Source: Pseudomonas mucidolens (GTDB taxonomy: Bacteria > Pseudomonadota > Gammaproteobacteria > Pseudomonadales > Pseudomonadaceae). Taken from it: 64,000 bases of DNA. Below, in pieces: positions 8,470 through 17,463 of this stretch (positions within the stretch are counted from its first letter, which is position 1; each line of letters starts with the position of its first letter). Location: positions 1,178,001 through 1,242,000 of the forward strand of contig NZ_LT629802.1 of assembly GCF_900106045.1 (NCBI RefSeq). Direction: 5' to 3'. A program made the translations under genes and the position numbers. Below the pieces are notes generated by a model. That model was not told where the DNA came from and did not search any database. It was given only the letters and a program-made list of their open reading frames with translations.

Positions 8470-9297
8470 ATGCCTATTCATCTCATCTTCCTAGTCCTTT
8501 TCGCCGCGCTCCTGCATGCGAGCTGGAACGCGCTGCTGCGTAGCGGTGCCGACCGGCTGTGGGCCATGACGGTGATGTGTATTGCCATTGCAATGGTCTG
8601 TATCGTCGCCGCAGCTTTCATGGCGCCACCCGCAGTTGAAAGCTGGAGCTATGCGCTGCTTTCGGGGTTGCTGCATGTGGGCTACAACTTGTTCCTGGTA
8701 CGCAGTTACCGAGTCGGCGACCTGGGGCAGATCTATCCGATTTCACGCGGATCGTCGCCGGTGCTGATCGCCTTGGGTGCAGCCATTTTTGCCGGAGAAA
8801 GAATCACGCCGGGCGAGTTGCTCGGTGTTGCGCTGGTGTCAGGTGGGATTATTTCGTTGGCCTTCAAAGGGCGCAGTCTGTCGGTTCCCAGCTTGCCCTA
8901 TGCACTGGGAACAGGCTGCTTCATTGCGGCCTACAGCGTTGTCGACGGCATCGGCGCCAGGCTATCCGGCGCGCCGCTTGCCTACACCGTGTGGATGTGC
9001 GCGCTGTGGGGCGTGCTGATGCCGGTGGTCTACATCGGCCTACGTGGCCCGCGCAGCTTATTCTCCGTCCGGCCAGGAATCGTTACCGCTATGGTTGGCG
9101 GACTGGTCTCTTTGCTTGCGTATGCAATGGTCATCTACGCCATGAACGAAGCGCCGCTGGGCGCGGTCTCCGCATTGCGCGAAACCAGCGTGCTGTTTGC
9201 GTTGCTGATCGGTTATGCGTTCCTTGGCGAGACGCTCACCGCGCGCCGGATACTGGCATGCGTCGTGATTGCCAGCGGCACCCTCATCATTGGCTGA
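8470..9297 (+). CDS. EamA/DMT-family inner-membrane transporter
   Basis: A 275-residue protein that is almost entirely hydrophobic, with about ten predicted transmembrane helices arranged as two EamA repeats. The second repeat carries the usual LGETLTARRI motif near the C-terminus, and the first has FAGERITPGEL. Drug/metabolite transporters of this kind export amino acids, metabolites or toxic compounds. It lies between a LysR gene and a short-chain dehydrogenase (30 bases downstream), suggesting one transcription unit. The substrate is unknown. Confidence 0.88.
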   Translation: MPIHLIFLVLFAALLHASWNALLRSGADRLWAMTVMCIAIAMVCIVAAAFMAPPAVESWSYALLSGLLHVGYNLFLVRSYRVGDLGQIYPISRGSSPVLIALGAAIFAGERITPGELLGVALVSGGIISLAFKGRSLSVPSLPYALGTGCFIAAYSVVDGIGARLSGAPLAYTVWMCALWGVLMPVVYIGLRGPRSLFSVRPGIVTAMVGGLVSLLAYAMVIYAMNEAPLGAVSALRETSVLFALLIGYAFLGETLTARRILACVVIASGTLIIG

Positions 9298-9326
9298 CTT
9301 GGCCAACTGCTCAGGAGGTAGATTCA

Positions 9327-10088
9327 ATGATCAACGTCTCAAAGGCACCGCTGATCCTGATCACCGGTGGAAGTCGTGGAGTGGGAGCGGCCACCGCCCG
9401 GCTAGCTGCCGCACGCGGCTATGACGTTGCTATCAGCTACGTTGCCAACGAGTCCGCAGCGTTGGCGGTGGTTGCGGATGTGCAAGCATTGAGGCGCAGC
9501 GCGTTGGCTGTGCGGGCCGACAGTGCGGACCCGCAACAAGTCTACGATTTGTTCGCAGCCATCGACCACTCGTTCGGACGCATCGACGTCCTGGTCAATA
9601 ACGCCGGGATGCTGGCGCCTCAGTCGCGTCTGGAGGACCTCGGCTTCGAGCGGATGCAGCGCATCTTTGCGGTCAATGCCATTGGGCCAATACTCTGTGC
9701 TCAGCAAGCGGTGAAGCGCATGTCTTACCGCCACAACGGCCCGGGAGGCGTGGTGATCAATGTCTCATCGGCCTCGGCGCGCCTTGGCAGCCCCAATGAG
9801 TACGTCGACTATGCGGCGTCAAAGGGCGCCTTGGAGACCTTCACCCTTGGATTTGCAAAGGAGGTGGCCCGGGAGGGGATACGCGTCAACTGCATTCGCC
9901 CCGGACATATCTATACCGACATGCACGTCAGTGGCGGTGAGCCGGGGCGGGTCGATCGTGTCAAGGACTCGATCCCCATGGGGCGGGGCGGTCAGCCCGA
10001 GGAAGTGGCACGGGCGATTCTATGGCTCGCCAGCGCGGAGGCGTCATTTGTTACCGGTACATTCCTCGACGTGACGGGTGGTAAATGA
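9327..10088 (+). CDS. Short-chain dehydrogenase/reductase (SDR)
   Basis: A classical 253-residue SDR: nucleotide-binding TGGSRGVG at residues 13-20, NNAG near residue 92, catalytic Ser in INVSSASA, and the YAASK pair near residue 168. The start is fixed by a strong AGGAGG 8 bases before ATG 9327. It is an NAD(P)-dependent alcohol or ketone oxidoreductase of the FabG/glucose-1-dehydrogenase type. It is co-directional with the EamA gene and convergent with the next AraC gene. Confidence 0.9.
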   Translation: MINVSKAPLILITGGSRGVGAATARLAAARGYDVAISYVANESAALAVVADVQALRRSALAVRADSADPQQVYDLFAAIDHSFGRIDVLVNNAGMLAPQSRLEDLGFERMQRIFAVNAIGPILCAQQAVKRMSYRHNGPGGVVINVSSASARLGSPNEYVDYAASKGALETFTLGFAKEVAREGIRVNCIRPGHIYTDMHVSGGEPGRVDRVKDSIPMGRGGQPEEVARAILWLASAEASFVTGTFLDVTGGK

Positions 10089-10125
10089 GCCAGGGGCTCG
10101 GATTATCGACTCCTTGCGCGCGGTT

Positions 10126-11094
10126 TCAAGTCGCAGCGGACTGCTTAACCTTACGACTCAAACCCGGTGTCTTGCCCGTAATGCGCTTGAATGCACGACT
10201 GAAAGCGGCCTGGGATGTATAGCCCAAACGCTGCGCCACCTCTTCAATCGGCAGCCTTTCGAGGGTCAACCATTGGCTCGCAAGCCGCATTCGCAGTTCG
10301 GTGACGTAGCGCAGCGGGGTCATGCCAATCGTCACCTGGAAGCGCTCCGCGAAGACCGAGCGTGAGGTATTGCAGTGGTCGGCCAACTGCGCAACGGTCC
10401 AGTCGCGGCCCGGTTGTTGATGGAGCGCAAGCAGTGCACCAGACAAGCGTGGATCGCGCAAGGCGGCGACCAGGCCAGAAGCATTCCCGCAGGCGCACTC
10501 GACCCAACCGCGAACGACCATGGCAGCCACCACGTCAGCCAACCGCGCGAGGATCCCGGCGAAGCCGACACGGGCGGCGCTGACCTCGCGTTCCATGGTG
10601 GTCAGTATCGGCACCAGCCCGGGGTAACGCTGACCGCCGGCATCAATCAGCATGAGGCCCGGCATCAGCCGGCCAAGGCCATGAATACTACCCATTTCAA
10701 ACTCCATGCAACCGCTGAACAAAATAGTGCTCGGCGTGGGGCTGGCATCGGTGCCGGTATCCACCGCGCTGACGGTGTCACCTAAGGGCGCGCCGTCTAG
10801 ACGATCAATGTCCTGAACAGGCGCGTCCGGATGGGAAAACAGCTGATGAGCTGCGCCGTGGGAGATGAACACGGCGTTGCCGGCAGACAACGCGTAGGTG
10901 CTGCCGTCCTCCATTCGCAATACCGCATTGCCGACGGCCAGGAAGTGGAACCAGGCGTGCCCAGGTTTTTCCGCGAAACTCAATCCGAAAGTTGGGCCCG
11001 CTTGGATACGCCGGTATTCAACGCCACGCAGGCGCATGCCGCGCAATAGCTCGTTGATGAGGTCCGAGGAAAGAGCAAACTGATCTGCAGGCAT
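10126..11094 (-). CDS. AraC-family regulator with cupin domain
   Basis: A 322-residue protein with an N-terminal cupin_6 ligand domain (about residues 15-200) and a C-terminal double HTH (WTVAQLADHCNTSRSVFAER, then EEVAQRLGYTSQAAFSRAF). It is divergent from the MFS gene at 11196, with about 100 bases between them, so it most likely controls that exporter and the genes after it. Confidence 0.88.
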   Translation of the reverse strand: MPADQFALSSDLINELLRGMRLRGVEYRRIQAGPTFGLSFAEKPGHAWFHFLAVGNAVLRMEDGSTYALSAGNAVFISHGAAHQLFSHPDAPVQDIDRLDGAPLGDTVSAVDTGTDASPTPSTILFSGCMEFEMGSIHGLGRLMPGLMLIDAGGQRYPGLVPILTTMEREVSAARVGFAGILARLADVVAAMVVRGWVECACGNASGLVAALRDPRLSGALLALHQQPGRDWTVAQLADHCNTSRSVFAERFQVTIGMTPLRYVTELRMRLASQWLTLERLPIEEVAQRLGYTSQAAFSRAFKRITGKTPGLSRKVKQSAAT

Positions 11095-11195
11095 CGTTCA
11101 GGTGTTTTAGTCAAAAAGTAGAGACTTTGGATCATAGATCATCCAGTTTTCGGCGCCTAGACTTCGGCTCGCAATGAAGATTGGGAGATCGTGCA

Positions 11196-12446
11196 ATGAC
11201 TGACTGTGTATGTAACGCCGTATCCGACTGCCATCCCGGCGTCGGCGCGGACGTAGAGCCTGCGACGCCCGCGTGGATGGCCGTCTTCTCGTTGGCAATG
11301 GGTGTGTTCGGGTTACTGACCGCTGAGTACCTTCCGGCCAGTTTGTTGACGCTGATGGCTACCGACCTGGGAGTGTCCGAAGCGCTGGCTGGCCAGGCGG
11401 TAACGGTGACAGCCGTCGTGGCGTTGTTCGCTGGCTTGTTGGTGCCAGGCCTGACCCGCAGCATCGACCGACGTTGGGTGTTGCTGGGTTTTTCCACGTT
11501 GATGGTCGCCTCGAATCTGTTGGTCGCCATTTCCTCCAGCTTCGCGGTGCTGTTGTTGATGCGCATCTTGCTGGGCATTGCCCTTGGCGGGTTCTGGAGC
11601 ATGGCGGCGGCGGTAGCGATGCGCTTGGTGCCGAATGCTTTGTTGCCTCGGGCGCTTTCGATCATTTTCAGCGGTATTGCCATCGGGACGGTAGTTGCAG
11701 TGCCGCTGGGCAGTTATCTGGGCGGGTTATATGGCTGGCGCAGCGCGTTCTTTGCAGCGGCGGCGGTCGGCATAGTGACCCTGGCTTTCCAGTCGTTCAC
11801 TCTCCCGCGCCTTGCGCCGCGCCGGCCGGCACGCCTGCGCACCGTGCTCGAGGTGTTGCAGCGCCCGGGCATTGCCATGGGCATGTTCGGTTGCGTGCTG
11901 GTGCACAGCGGGCACTTCGCGATGTTCACTTACGTTCGGCCATTCCTAGAAGGGACTACCGGCATCGGCACGCAAGGGCTGTCGCTGATGTTGCTGGGGT
12001 TCGGTGTGGCGAACTTCGTCGGCACGCTGTTAGCCGGGAGGTTGCTGGAGCGCCACCCTCTGGCCACTCTGGTGTTGATGCCCGCGCTGGTCGGCGTCGC
12101 AGCACTGCCGTTGGTGCTGTTGCCGGCGTCGGTGCCGGGGCAGGCGGTACTGCTGGCGATCTGGGGCCTGGCCTTTGGTGGTGTGCCGGTGGCGTGGTCG
12201 AACTGGGTCGCCCGAGCGGTACCTGATCAGGCGGAAAGCGCCGGAGGCATGGTGGTGGCATCTGTGCAGTCCGCCATCGCAACGGGCGCGGCCGCTGGCG
12301 GTGCAATGTTCAGCCTCGGAGGCAGTGCAGGCGTATTCGTAGCGGCGGCCGTGCTAATGCTGCTGGCCGCGTTGCTGATTGCACTGCGTGTCCGAATCCC
12401 TTCTGCGCATGGTATTCGCCAGTCCAAGCCCGCGTTGCACCTTTGA
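11196..12446 (+). CDS. MFS transporter, DHA1-like (AraJ/YdhP type exporter)
   Basis: A 416-residue carrier with 12 predicted helices after a hydrophilic N-terminus of about 25 residues. LTAEYLPASLL near residue 45 corresponds to the conserved helix-1 motif of the AraJ/SotB/NepI group. ATG 11196 follows TGGGAG and gives the normal family length. Divergent from the cupin-AraC regulator. It probably exports a small metabolite or drug. Confidence 0.87.
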   Translation: MTDCVCNAVSDCHPGVGADVEPATPAWMAVFSLAMGVFGLLTAEYLPASLLTLMATDLGVSEALAGQAVTVTAVVALFAGLLVPGLTRSIDRRWVLLGFSTLMVASNLLVAISSSFAVLLLMRILLGIALGGFWSMAAAVAMRLVPNALLPRALSIIFSGIAIGTVVAVPLGSYLGGLYGWRSAFFAAAAVGIVTLAFQSFTLPRLAPRRPARLRTVLEVLQRPGIAMGMFGCVLVHSGHFAMFTYVRPFLEGTTGIGTQGLSLMLLGFGVANFVGTLLAGRLLERHPLATLVLMPALVGVAALPLVLLPASVPGQAVLLAIWGLAFGGVPVAWSNWVARAVPDQAESAGGMVVASVQSAIATGAAAGGAMFSLGGSAGVFVAAAVLMLLAALLIALRVRIPSAHGIRQSKPALHL

Positions 12447-12495
12447 TCCGGTTTTTCAAACCGCTTCGATCCCGTCCGTATTCAGGAGATACACC

Positions 12496-13845
12496 ATGAA
12501 CAATACGACGTCTCACCAAGGACGCCTCAAATCGTTGCGCGCGGCAGGTATCGGCAATGCGCTCGAATGGTTTGACTGGACCCTGTACGCAACTTTTTCG
12601 GTGTACCTGGCAAGCAATCTGTTCGACAAGACCGATGCGCGCTCGGCGATGCTCTCGACCCTTGCCGTGTTTGCGGTTGGCTTTGTCGCTCGCCCTGTGG
12701 GCGGATGGATGTTTGGCCGACTGAGTGACCGACTGGGGCGGCGGACCATCATGGTGATCACCATGCTGCTGCTTGCGATCAGCAGCCTTGGCATCGCGCT
12801 TATCCCTGATTACCAGAGCATCGGCCTGTATGCCTCGGTCGCGCTGCTGTTTTTCCGCCTGATGCAGGGGCTCGCCCATGGCGGCGAGACAGGGGTGTCC
12901 TACACCTATGTCGCAGAGATCGCCCCAAGCAAACACCGTGGCTTATGGTCGAGTTCCGTTTATGTGGGGGTGACGCTGGGAGTGATGGCAGCAACGGCCG
13001 TGGCGGCGTTGCTGACTTGGCTGCTGGGCGCGCAGGCCATGGGTGACTACGGCTGGAGGATCGGTTTCGCCATTGGTGGAGTACTGGGTATTTATGCGCT
13101 GTTTTTGCGCCGTAGTGCGCAGGAATCTCATGTGTTCGTAGAGCAGCAGGGGCAAGCGCGGCCGCCGCGCAAGCTGTCCGTAGGGGAGATGCTACGCGTC
13201 GCGCGTAACATCGTCATGCTTGCAGCGGCCGCCAATGTCACTTACTACGCGTGGGTCACGTTCGGCGCTTCGACGGCGATTGCCCAAGGTATGGACGCCA
13301 CAGGTGCCTATGTGGCCAGCCTTCTCGCGCAGATCCTCTGCGTGTGCTGGTTGCCGGTCTGCGGAATGTTGTCCGATCGGGTAGGACGCCGGCCCATGGT
13401 CATCGCCTGGGGCCTTGGTGTGATCGTGCTGACCTATCCCATCTCGATAATGGTGACCACTGAACCCTACACGCTGTTCCTAGCCCAGGTGCTGGGGCTA
13501 GGCGCCTGGTCGTTGATCGCGGCGATTTTCCCTGCAGTGCTGTCCGAGCAGGTGCCGACCCAGGCACGGGCGCAGGGCGTCGGTTTGGTCTCGTCGGTTT
13601 CAGTGGCGATCTTTGGCGGCACCGCCCCTTATCTACACAACTATCTTAGCGGCGCCGACCTTGGCTACCTCTACGTCAGCTATGTCATCGGGTTGGGAAT
13701 AGTCACTGTCCTGGCAGGGTTTCTTATCGACGAAACGGCGGGCATGGACCTTGCGCACATCGAGGCGCCTGGCGTTCGAGTCAGCGTAAATACATTGGCT
13801 GGTCGAGCCGCAGAATCAGCCGAACAAAGGAGTGCGACTCTATGA
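12496..13845 (+). CDS. MFS metabolite:proton symporter (MHS family, ShiA/KgtP-like)
   Basis: A 449-residue 12-helix carrier with strong MHS features: the opening GIGNALEWFDW, the loop 2-3 motif GRLSDRLGRR and the second-half equivalent LSDRVGRRP. CAGGAG precedes ATG 12496. Members import organic acids such as shikimate, 2-oxoglutarate or citrate with protons. The last four bases overlap the start of the dimethylformamidase-like gene (ATGA), so carrier and enzyme are translationally coupled, and the carrier probably brings in that enzyme's substrate. Confidence 0.9.
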   Translation: MNNTTSHQGRLKSLRAAGIGNALEWFDWTLYATFSVYLASNLFDKTDARSAMLSTLAVFAVGFVARPVGGWMFGRLSDRLGRRTIMVITMLLLAISSLGIALIPDYQSIGLYASVALLFFRLMQGLAHGGETGVSYTYVAEIAPSKHRGLWSSSVYVGVTLGVMAATAVAALLTWLLGAQAMGDYGWRIGFAIGGVLGIYALFLRRSAQESHVFVEQQGQARPPRKLSVGEMLRVARNIVMLAAAANVTYYAWVTFGASTAIAQGMDATGAYVASLLAQILCVCWLPVCGMLSDRVGRRPMVIAWGLGVIVLTYPISIMVTTEPYTLFLAQVLGLGAWSLIAAIFPAVLSEQVPTQARAQGVGLVSSVSVAIFGGTAPYLHNYLSGADLGYLYVSYVIGLGIVTVLAGFLIDETAGMDLAHIEAPGVRVSVNTLAGRAAESAEQRSATL

Positions 13846-15506
13846 ATTCCATAGACCTCAAAAACGCCGCTGCACGAGGCGAACGACCGGGCGCCAACGC
13901 GACCGTCAGCCAGACGTCGGGGCCACGTCAGGCCGCACGCGAGACCTGGGTCGAAGTCCCTTCCGAGTCGGGCCCGGCGGCCGCCTGGTGCTACTCCGAT
14001 CGCCGCGCCTATAGCCCGGGTGATTCGGTTTGCCTGTATCTGTCGTCGAACCGCCCGCAAGTGAGACTCCGGATCTACCGTGATGGCGCCATCGCCCGCA
14101 CGCTGCATACCACCGAAAACCTTGATGCTCGATTCCACCCCATACCCGAACGTGCCTATGAGCAGGGCTGCCAATGGCCTGCCTTCATGCAATGGACAAT
14201 CCCGGCGGATGCCGAGCAGGGTGCCTATATGGTGGAAGTACGGGGCGGCGACGACAGCGTCCTTGGGCATCATCTGTTCATCGTCAAGGCGCTGCGCAAG
14301 CGTGCAGATGCCTTGGTGCTCGTCGCAGCCACATCGACGTGGGCCGCTTATAACGACTGGGGCGGTGCCAATCATTACTTTGGCATCCACCCCGGCACGC
14401 CGCGTGGTCGATCACCGTTGCTGTCGGCCCAGCGCCCTTGGGCGCGAGGGCAGGTGTGGCTGCCGGAGGATGCGCCCCGTTGCGTCAACGCGACCCGGCC
14501 CCGCAAGCCAGGGCCGGCGCGCTATGAGTTTATCGAATGGGCCAGCCTCAACGGTTACGCCAAGTACTACGCGCTGGCGGGGTGGGCTTCTTACGAGAGA
14601 CCTTTTGTGGTTTGGGCCGAGCAGCAAGGTTATACAGTGCATATCCTGACCCAGGACGATTTGCATCATGACCCGCACGCGCTTGAGGGCTACGCCTGCG
14701 CCGTCTTCACCGGGCACGACGAGTACTGGACGCGGGAAATGCGCGACCATGTCGACGCCTTTGTCGAGGAGGGCGGCAAGGTCGCGCGCTTCGCTGGCAA
14801 TTTTATGTGGCAGATCCGCTTGGAAGACGGTGGCCGGCGGCAAGTGGCCTACAAGTACGATGCCGGTACGCTCGATCCTGTGGCCGCTACCGAGCCTCAT
14901 CGGCTAACGGGGGCTTGGGAAGATCCGCGGGTAAATCACCCCGGGGCAACGACGTTCGGGGTGAATGCTCTGCGCGGGATATACGGCAGCTTTGGGGGAA
15001 TGGCACCGCGCAACCCACGCGGGTACACAGTTTTCAGGCCTAAGCACTGGGCGTTCATGGGGACGGGCCTGGGTTACGCGGACATGTTCGGAGACGAAGC
15101 CAACATCTTTGGTTATGAGGTGGATGGCCTGGAATACACGTTCGTCGATGGCCTTCCAGAACCGCTCTGCACAGACGGTGCGCCCGGTGGTTTGCAAATC
15201 CTGGCAATGGGCTGGGCGACCAATGCCGAGCATGGCCGCGCCGAGGACGCCTATTCATTCATGCTCGGCGATGGCGATGCCCGGTTTCGTGCTTCCATCC
15301 TGGCGCCTGACCTTAACGACGCCAGCATAGATTTGCATAGCCGCGGGGCCGGCATGGTGGTGCACTTTCACAAAGGTCGAGGTGAGGTCTTTACTGCCGC
15401 CACGTGCGAATGGGTGCATGGGCTCATGCAGGCAGACATCTACACCGAGATGATCACCAAAAATGTGCTTGAACGTTTTTTGCGCAATACACAGGAGGTT
15501 GGCTGA
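13842..15506 (+). CDS. N,N-dimethylformamidase beta-subunit-like protein
   Basis: A 554-residue protein resembling the C-terminal part of the large subunit of N,N-dimethylformamidase. Recognisable blocks are STWAAYNDWGG (near residue 168), TGHDEYWTREMRD (near 290), ARFAGNFMWQIR, and a later block around LGDGDARF. The characterised large subunit is about 760 residues and pairs with a small alpha subunit. Here the N-terminal part is shorter and no small subunit is seen nearby. Tyr and Glu residues that could bind mononuclear iron are present in the conserved blocks, but assignment needs alignment. It overlaps the MHS carrier gene by four bases. Amide or C-N hydrolysis is inferred from the family. 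Confidence 0.75.
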   Translation: MNSIDLKNAAARGERPGANATVSQTSGPRQAARETWVEVPSESGPAAAWCYSDRRAYSPGDSVCLYLSSNRPQVRLRIYRDGAIARTLHTTENLDARFHPIPERAYEQGCQWPAFMQWTIPADAEQGAYMVEVRGGDDSVLGHHLFIVKALRKRADALVLVAATSTWAAYNDWGGANHYFGIHPGTPRGRSPLLSAQRPWARGQVWLPEDAPRCVNATRPRKPGPARYEFIEWASLNGYAKYYALAGWASYERPFVVWAEQQGYTVHILTQDDLHHDPHALEGYACAVFTGHDEYWTREMRDHVDAFVEEGGKVARFAGNFMWQIRLEDGGRRQVAYKYDAGTLDPVAATEPHRLTGAWEDPRVNHPGATTFGVNALRGIYGSFGGMAPRNPRGYTVFRPKHWAFMGTGLGYADMFGDEANIFGYEVDGLEYTFVDGLPEPLCTDGAPGGLQILAMGWATNAEHGRAEDAYSFMLGDGDARFRASILAPDLNDASIDLHSRGAGMVVHFHKGRGEVFTAATCEWVHGLMQADIYTEMITKNVLERFLRNTQEVG

Positions 15507-15589
15507 TCGCCTCGAAAAGGAGGTAATGGCTTTCGGTGTAATAGATCCAAGGTTTCTGCTTCATCTGCAACACTCCTTCTGCTCACACA

Positions 15590-15640
15590 GAATTTAGTGG
15601 CGGTCAGCAACTTGCGTTCCTTGATGGTGATTTTCGCCAT
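15590..15640 (-). pseudogene. Integrase 5'-end remnant at att copy 2
   Basis: From ATG 15640 the frame reads MAKITIKERKLLTA, matching the first 14 or so residues of the intact integrase at 5602-7056, then similarity is lost. The rest of the gene has been deleted. Its position, 160 bases left of the tRNA-Pro fragment, is the same as for the intact gene, so it marks the right end of the cassette 7262-15845. Confidence 0.8.
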
Positions 15641-15845
15641 GAAACGGACTCCCCCTACTTTTCCCCCCACAAAAACGTCGACTCTTGATGGACGTTACTT
15701 GACTCTCGTAGAGCAGAACACCGCTAGAGCTCAAGTAAATACTGGCTTGGAAAAATCCAGAGTAAAATTTTGGGATCTTTCAAGAAGTATAAAAAAGGAG
15801 ATGGGGTGCTAGGGGGCGAGTGTTCAAATCACTTCGTCCCGACAA
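15638..15845. repeat. Island right-end repeat, copy 2
   Basis: Second copy of the 208-bp right-end sequence (see 7054-7261): same length, scattered substitutions. It separates the dimethylformamidase-like cassette from the 2-pyrone-dicarboxylate cassette. Confidence 0.85.
15801..15845 (+). other. att site: 3' part of tRNA-Pro(GGG), copy 2 (degraded)
   Basis: Same 45-base tRNA 3' fragment as copies 1 and 3 but with four substitutions, including one in the T-loop (TTCAAAT), one in the T-stem and loss of the CCA end (CAA). This copy is no longer compatible with a functional tRNA end, which suggests it has been without selection for longer or is internal to the array. Confidence 0.8.
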
Positions 15846-15943
15846 TATAATTCAAAGGGTTGCGAGATTTTATCTCGCGACCCTTTTTTATGTTTGGTCG
15901 TTTGTACCCCTACAAAGCGATTGGCTCCATGTGGAATCTACAG
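15846..15943. repeat. Island left-end repeat, copy 2
   Basis: Homologous to 7262-7357. It contains the same terminator hairpin and then a diverged stretch. It marks the left end of the cassette that runs to att copy 3. The remaining bases to the porin gene end at 16143 show no gene. Confidence 0.7.
15855..15888 (+). terminator. Rho-independent terminator after att copy 2
   Basis: Same 12-bp stem and T-run as the terminator at 7271-7306, conserved although the adjacent tRNA fragment has mutated. Confidence 0.82.
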
Positions 15944-16142
15944 CGGATAACCGACGCTGGCAGGTTTAACATAGCAACGCAGACTTAAAACGACCCATGC
16001 GTTTTCACGCAGTCTGGACCCAAAGATGCCGGTCGTCGGTCACAGCATTCTGCCAGCCCCGGTCTTCGCGTTACCGGCCGCCGCCCGTGGAACGCTATTA
16101 GGCGGCGTAACTGACTTCTCTCCAACGGCATTTGACTTCCGT

Positions 16143-17372
16143 TTAAAAGGATGTGAACACGTAACTTGCGATCAAGCGTGTCTCGTCAATATCTCTGGCG
16201 TCGTCACTACGATAGGTCGCGTTCCTCAACCGCACAGAAAAGCCTTTAAGGCTCCCCTGAAAGGCGTAGCTCACATCCACATCGCGCTCCCATTCCTTCT
16301 CGGTGCCGACTTTCTTCAATCCATCTCCATGGATGTACGCCGTAAAAAAGCTCAAGCCGGGAATGCCCATGGCTGCGAAGTCGTAACCATACCGCAGCTG
16401 CCAGCTACGTTCGCCTGCGCTTCCGAAGTCGTGGTATTGAACGTAGTTGGGTAGGTAGGGGTTATTGATGTAAGGAAAGCCCGTAGCACCGCCCATGACC
16501 TGATAGGTCGCCATAACACTGTGCCCATTATCCAGGTTGTAGCCGAACGCGGCAGCGTATGCGCGGTTATCAACCTCTCCTGCTTTAGCTGCGCCAACAT
16601 CACGACTTGAGAAGGCACGCAGGTCAGTGGTCAACATGCCTTTGCCGAGGCGCGTGTTATGTATCAATCCAGCGAACTGCTGACGGTACACGTCATCAAG
16701 CTCGCCATAAAAGTACGTTGCACTCAGTTCTGGCGTTAGCTTGTAGGTCCCGCCGCCATATCGATAGTTGTCGCCGATACCGGTTGCACGATAGCGACCA
16801 TCTTTCACTGCGAGGGTTATGTCCTGAAGGTCGGTAGAGTCGGGTGCGATTGTCTTATCGAATTGCGCCAGGTTCAGGGTCAGGCGATCTACATCGGTAG
16901 AGTTGATCTGCCAGCCCTGGAACGTCTGAGGAAGCAGTCGGCTGTTGTTGTACTGAAGCACTGGAACCTTTGGCAATGACATGCCGTAGCGCAGTGATGT
17001 TTGAGATACTTTGAGTTTGACTCCATAGCCTGCTTTTGAGTATTCATCAGCGGCCTCACCGGAAGCCCGTTTGGGGAGCAGGCCGCTACCGGAACGGTTT
17101 GGGCTCGAATCCAGTTTGTAACCTGCAAACACCAGTGCGTCGGCGCCAAAGCCGATGATTCCCGGTGTGTATCCCGACTCATAGTTGAGCAAAAAACCTT
17201 GGGCCCATTCTTCTCTTTTGGATACGCCCGTTCCCTGACGAAAATCCCCGTTATAGTAGAAGTTTCGTGCTTCCAGGCGAATCTTGCTGTCTGCGATAAA
17301 ATCATCGGCCATTGAGGTGTCGATGGAGATAAGTGCAGGTGTGAGCAAAGCAACATATAAGGCGCGGTTCAT
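16143..17372 (-). CDS. OprD-family outer-membrane porin
   Basis: A 409-residue porin: N-terminal signal sequence (hydrophobic MNRALYVALLTPAL, cleavage likely after SMA), then DDFIADSKIRLEARNFYYN, the typical first strand of OprD proteins, many amphipathic beta strands, and a terminal aromatic (VFTSF). ATG 17372 is chosen because it gives the signal peptide; the open frame extends upstream without similarity. It lies 91 bases after the DctA-type carrier gene on the same strand. As in the gal cluster of P. putida, it probably lets a carboxylated aromatic or its pyrone derivative through the outer membrane. Confidence 0.9.
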   Translation of the reverse strand: MNRALYVALLTPALISIDTSMADDFIADSKIRLEARNFYYNGDFRQGTGVSKREEWAQGFLLNYESGYTPGIIGFGADALVFAGYKLDSSPNRSGSGLLPKRASGEAADEYSKAGYGVKLKVSQTSLRYGMSLPKVPVLQYNNSRLLPQTFQGWQINSTDVDRLTLNLAQFDKTIAPDSTDLQDITLAVKDGRYRATGIGDNYRYGGGTYKLTPELSATYFYGELDDVYRQQFAGLIHNTRLGKGMLTTDLRAFSSRDVGAAKAGEVDNRAYAAAFGYNLDNGHSVMATYQVMGGATGFPYINNPYLPNYVQYHDFGSAGERSWQLRYGYDFAAMGIPGLSFFTAYIHGDGLKKVGTEKEWERDVDVSYAFQGSLKGFSVRLRNATYRSDDARDIDETRLIASYVFTSF

Positions 17373-17463
17373 TTTTATTATTTTCCTGACGCAGGGAGTC
17401 GCTGCTCGGTGCTGGACCGAACAGTGACTGTTTAGAAGTGGTGTGATCGATAGAGCAGAAGTT

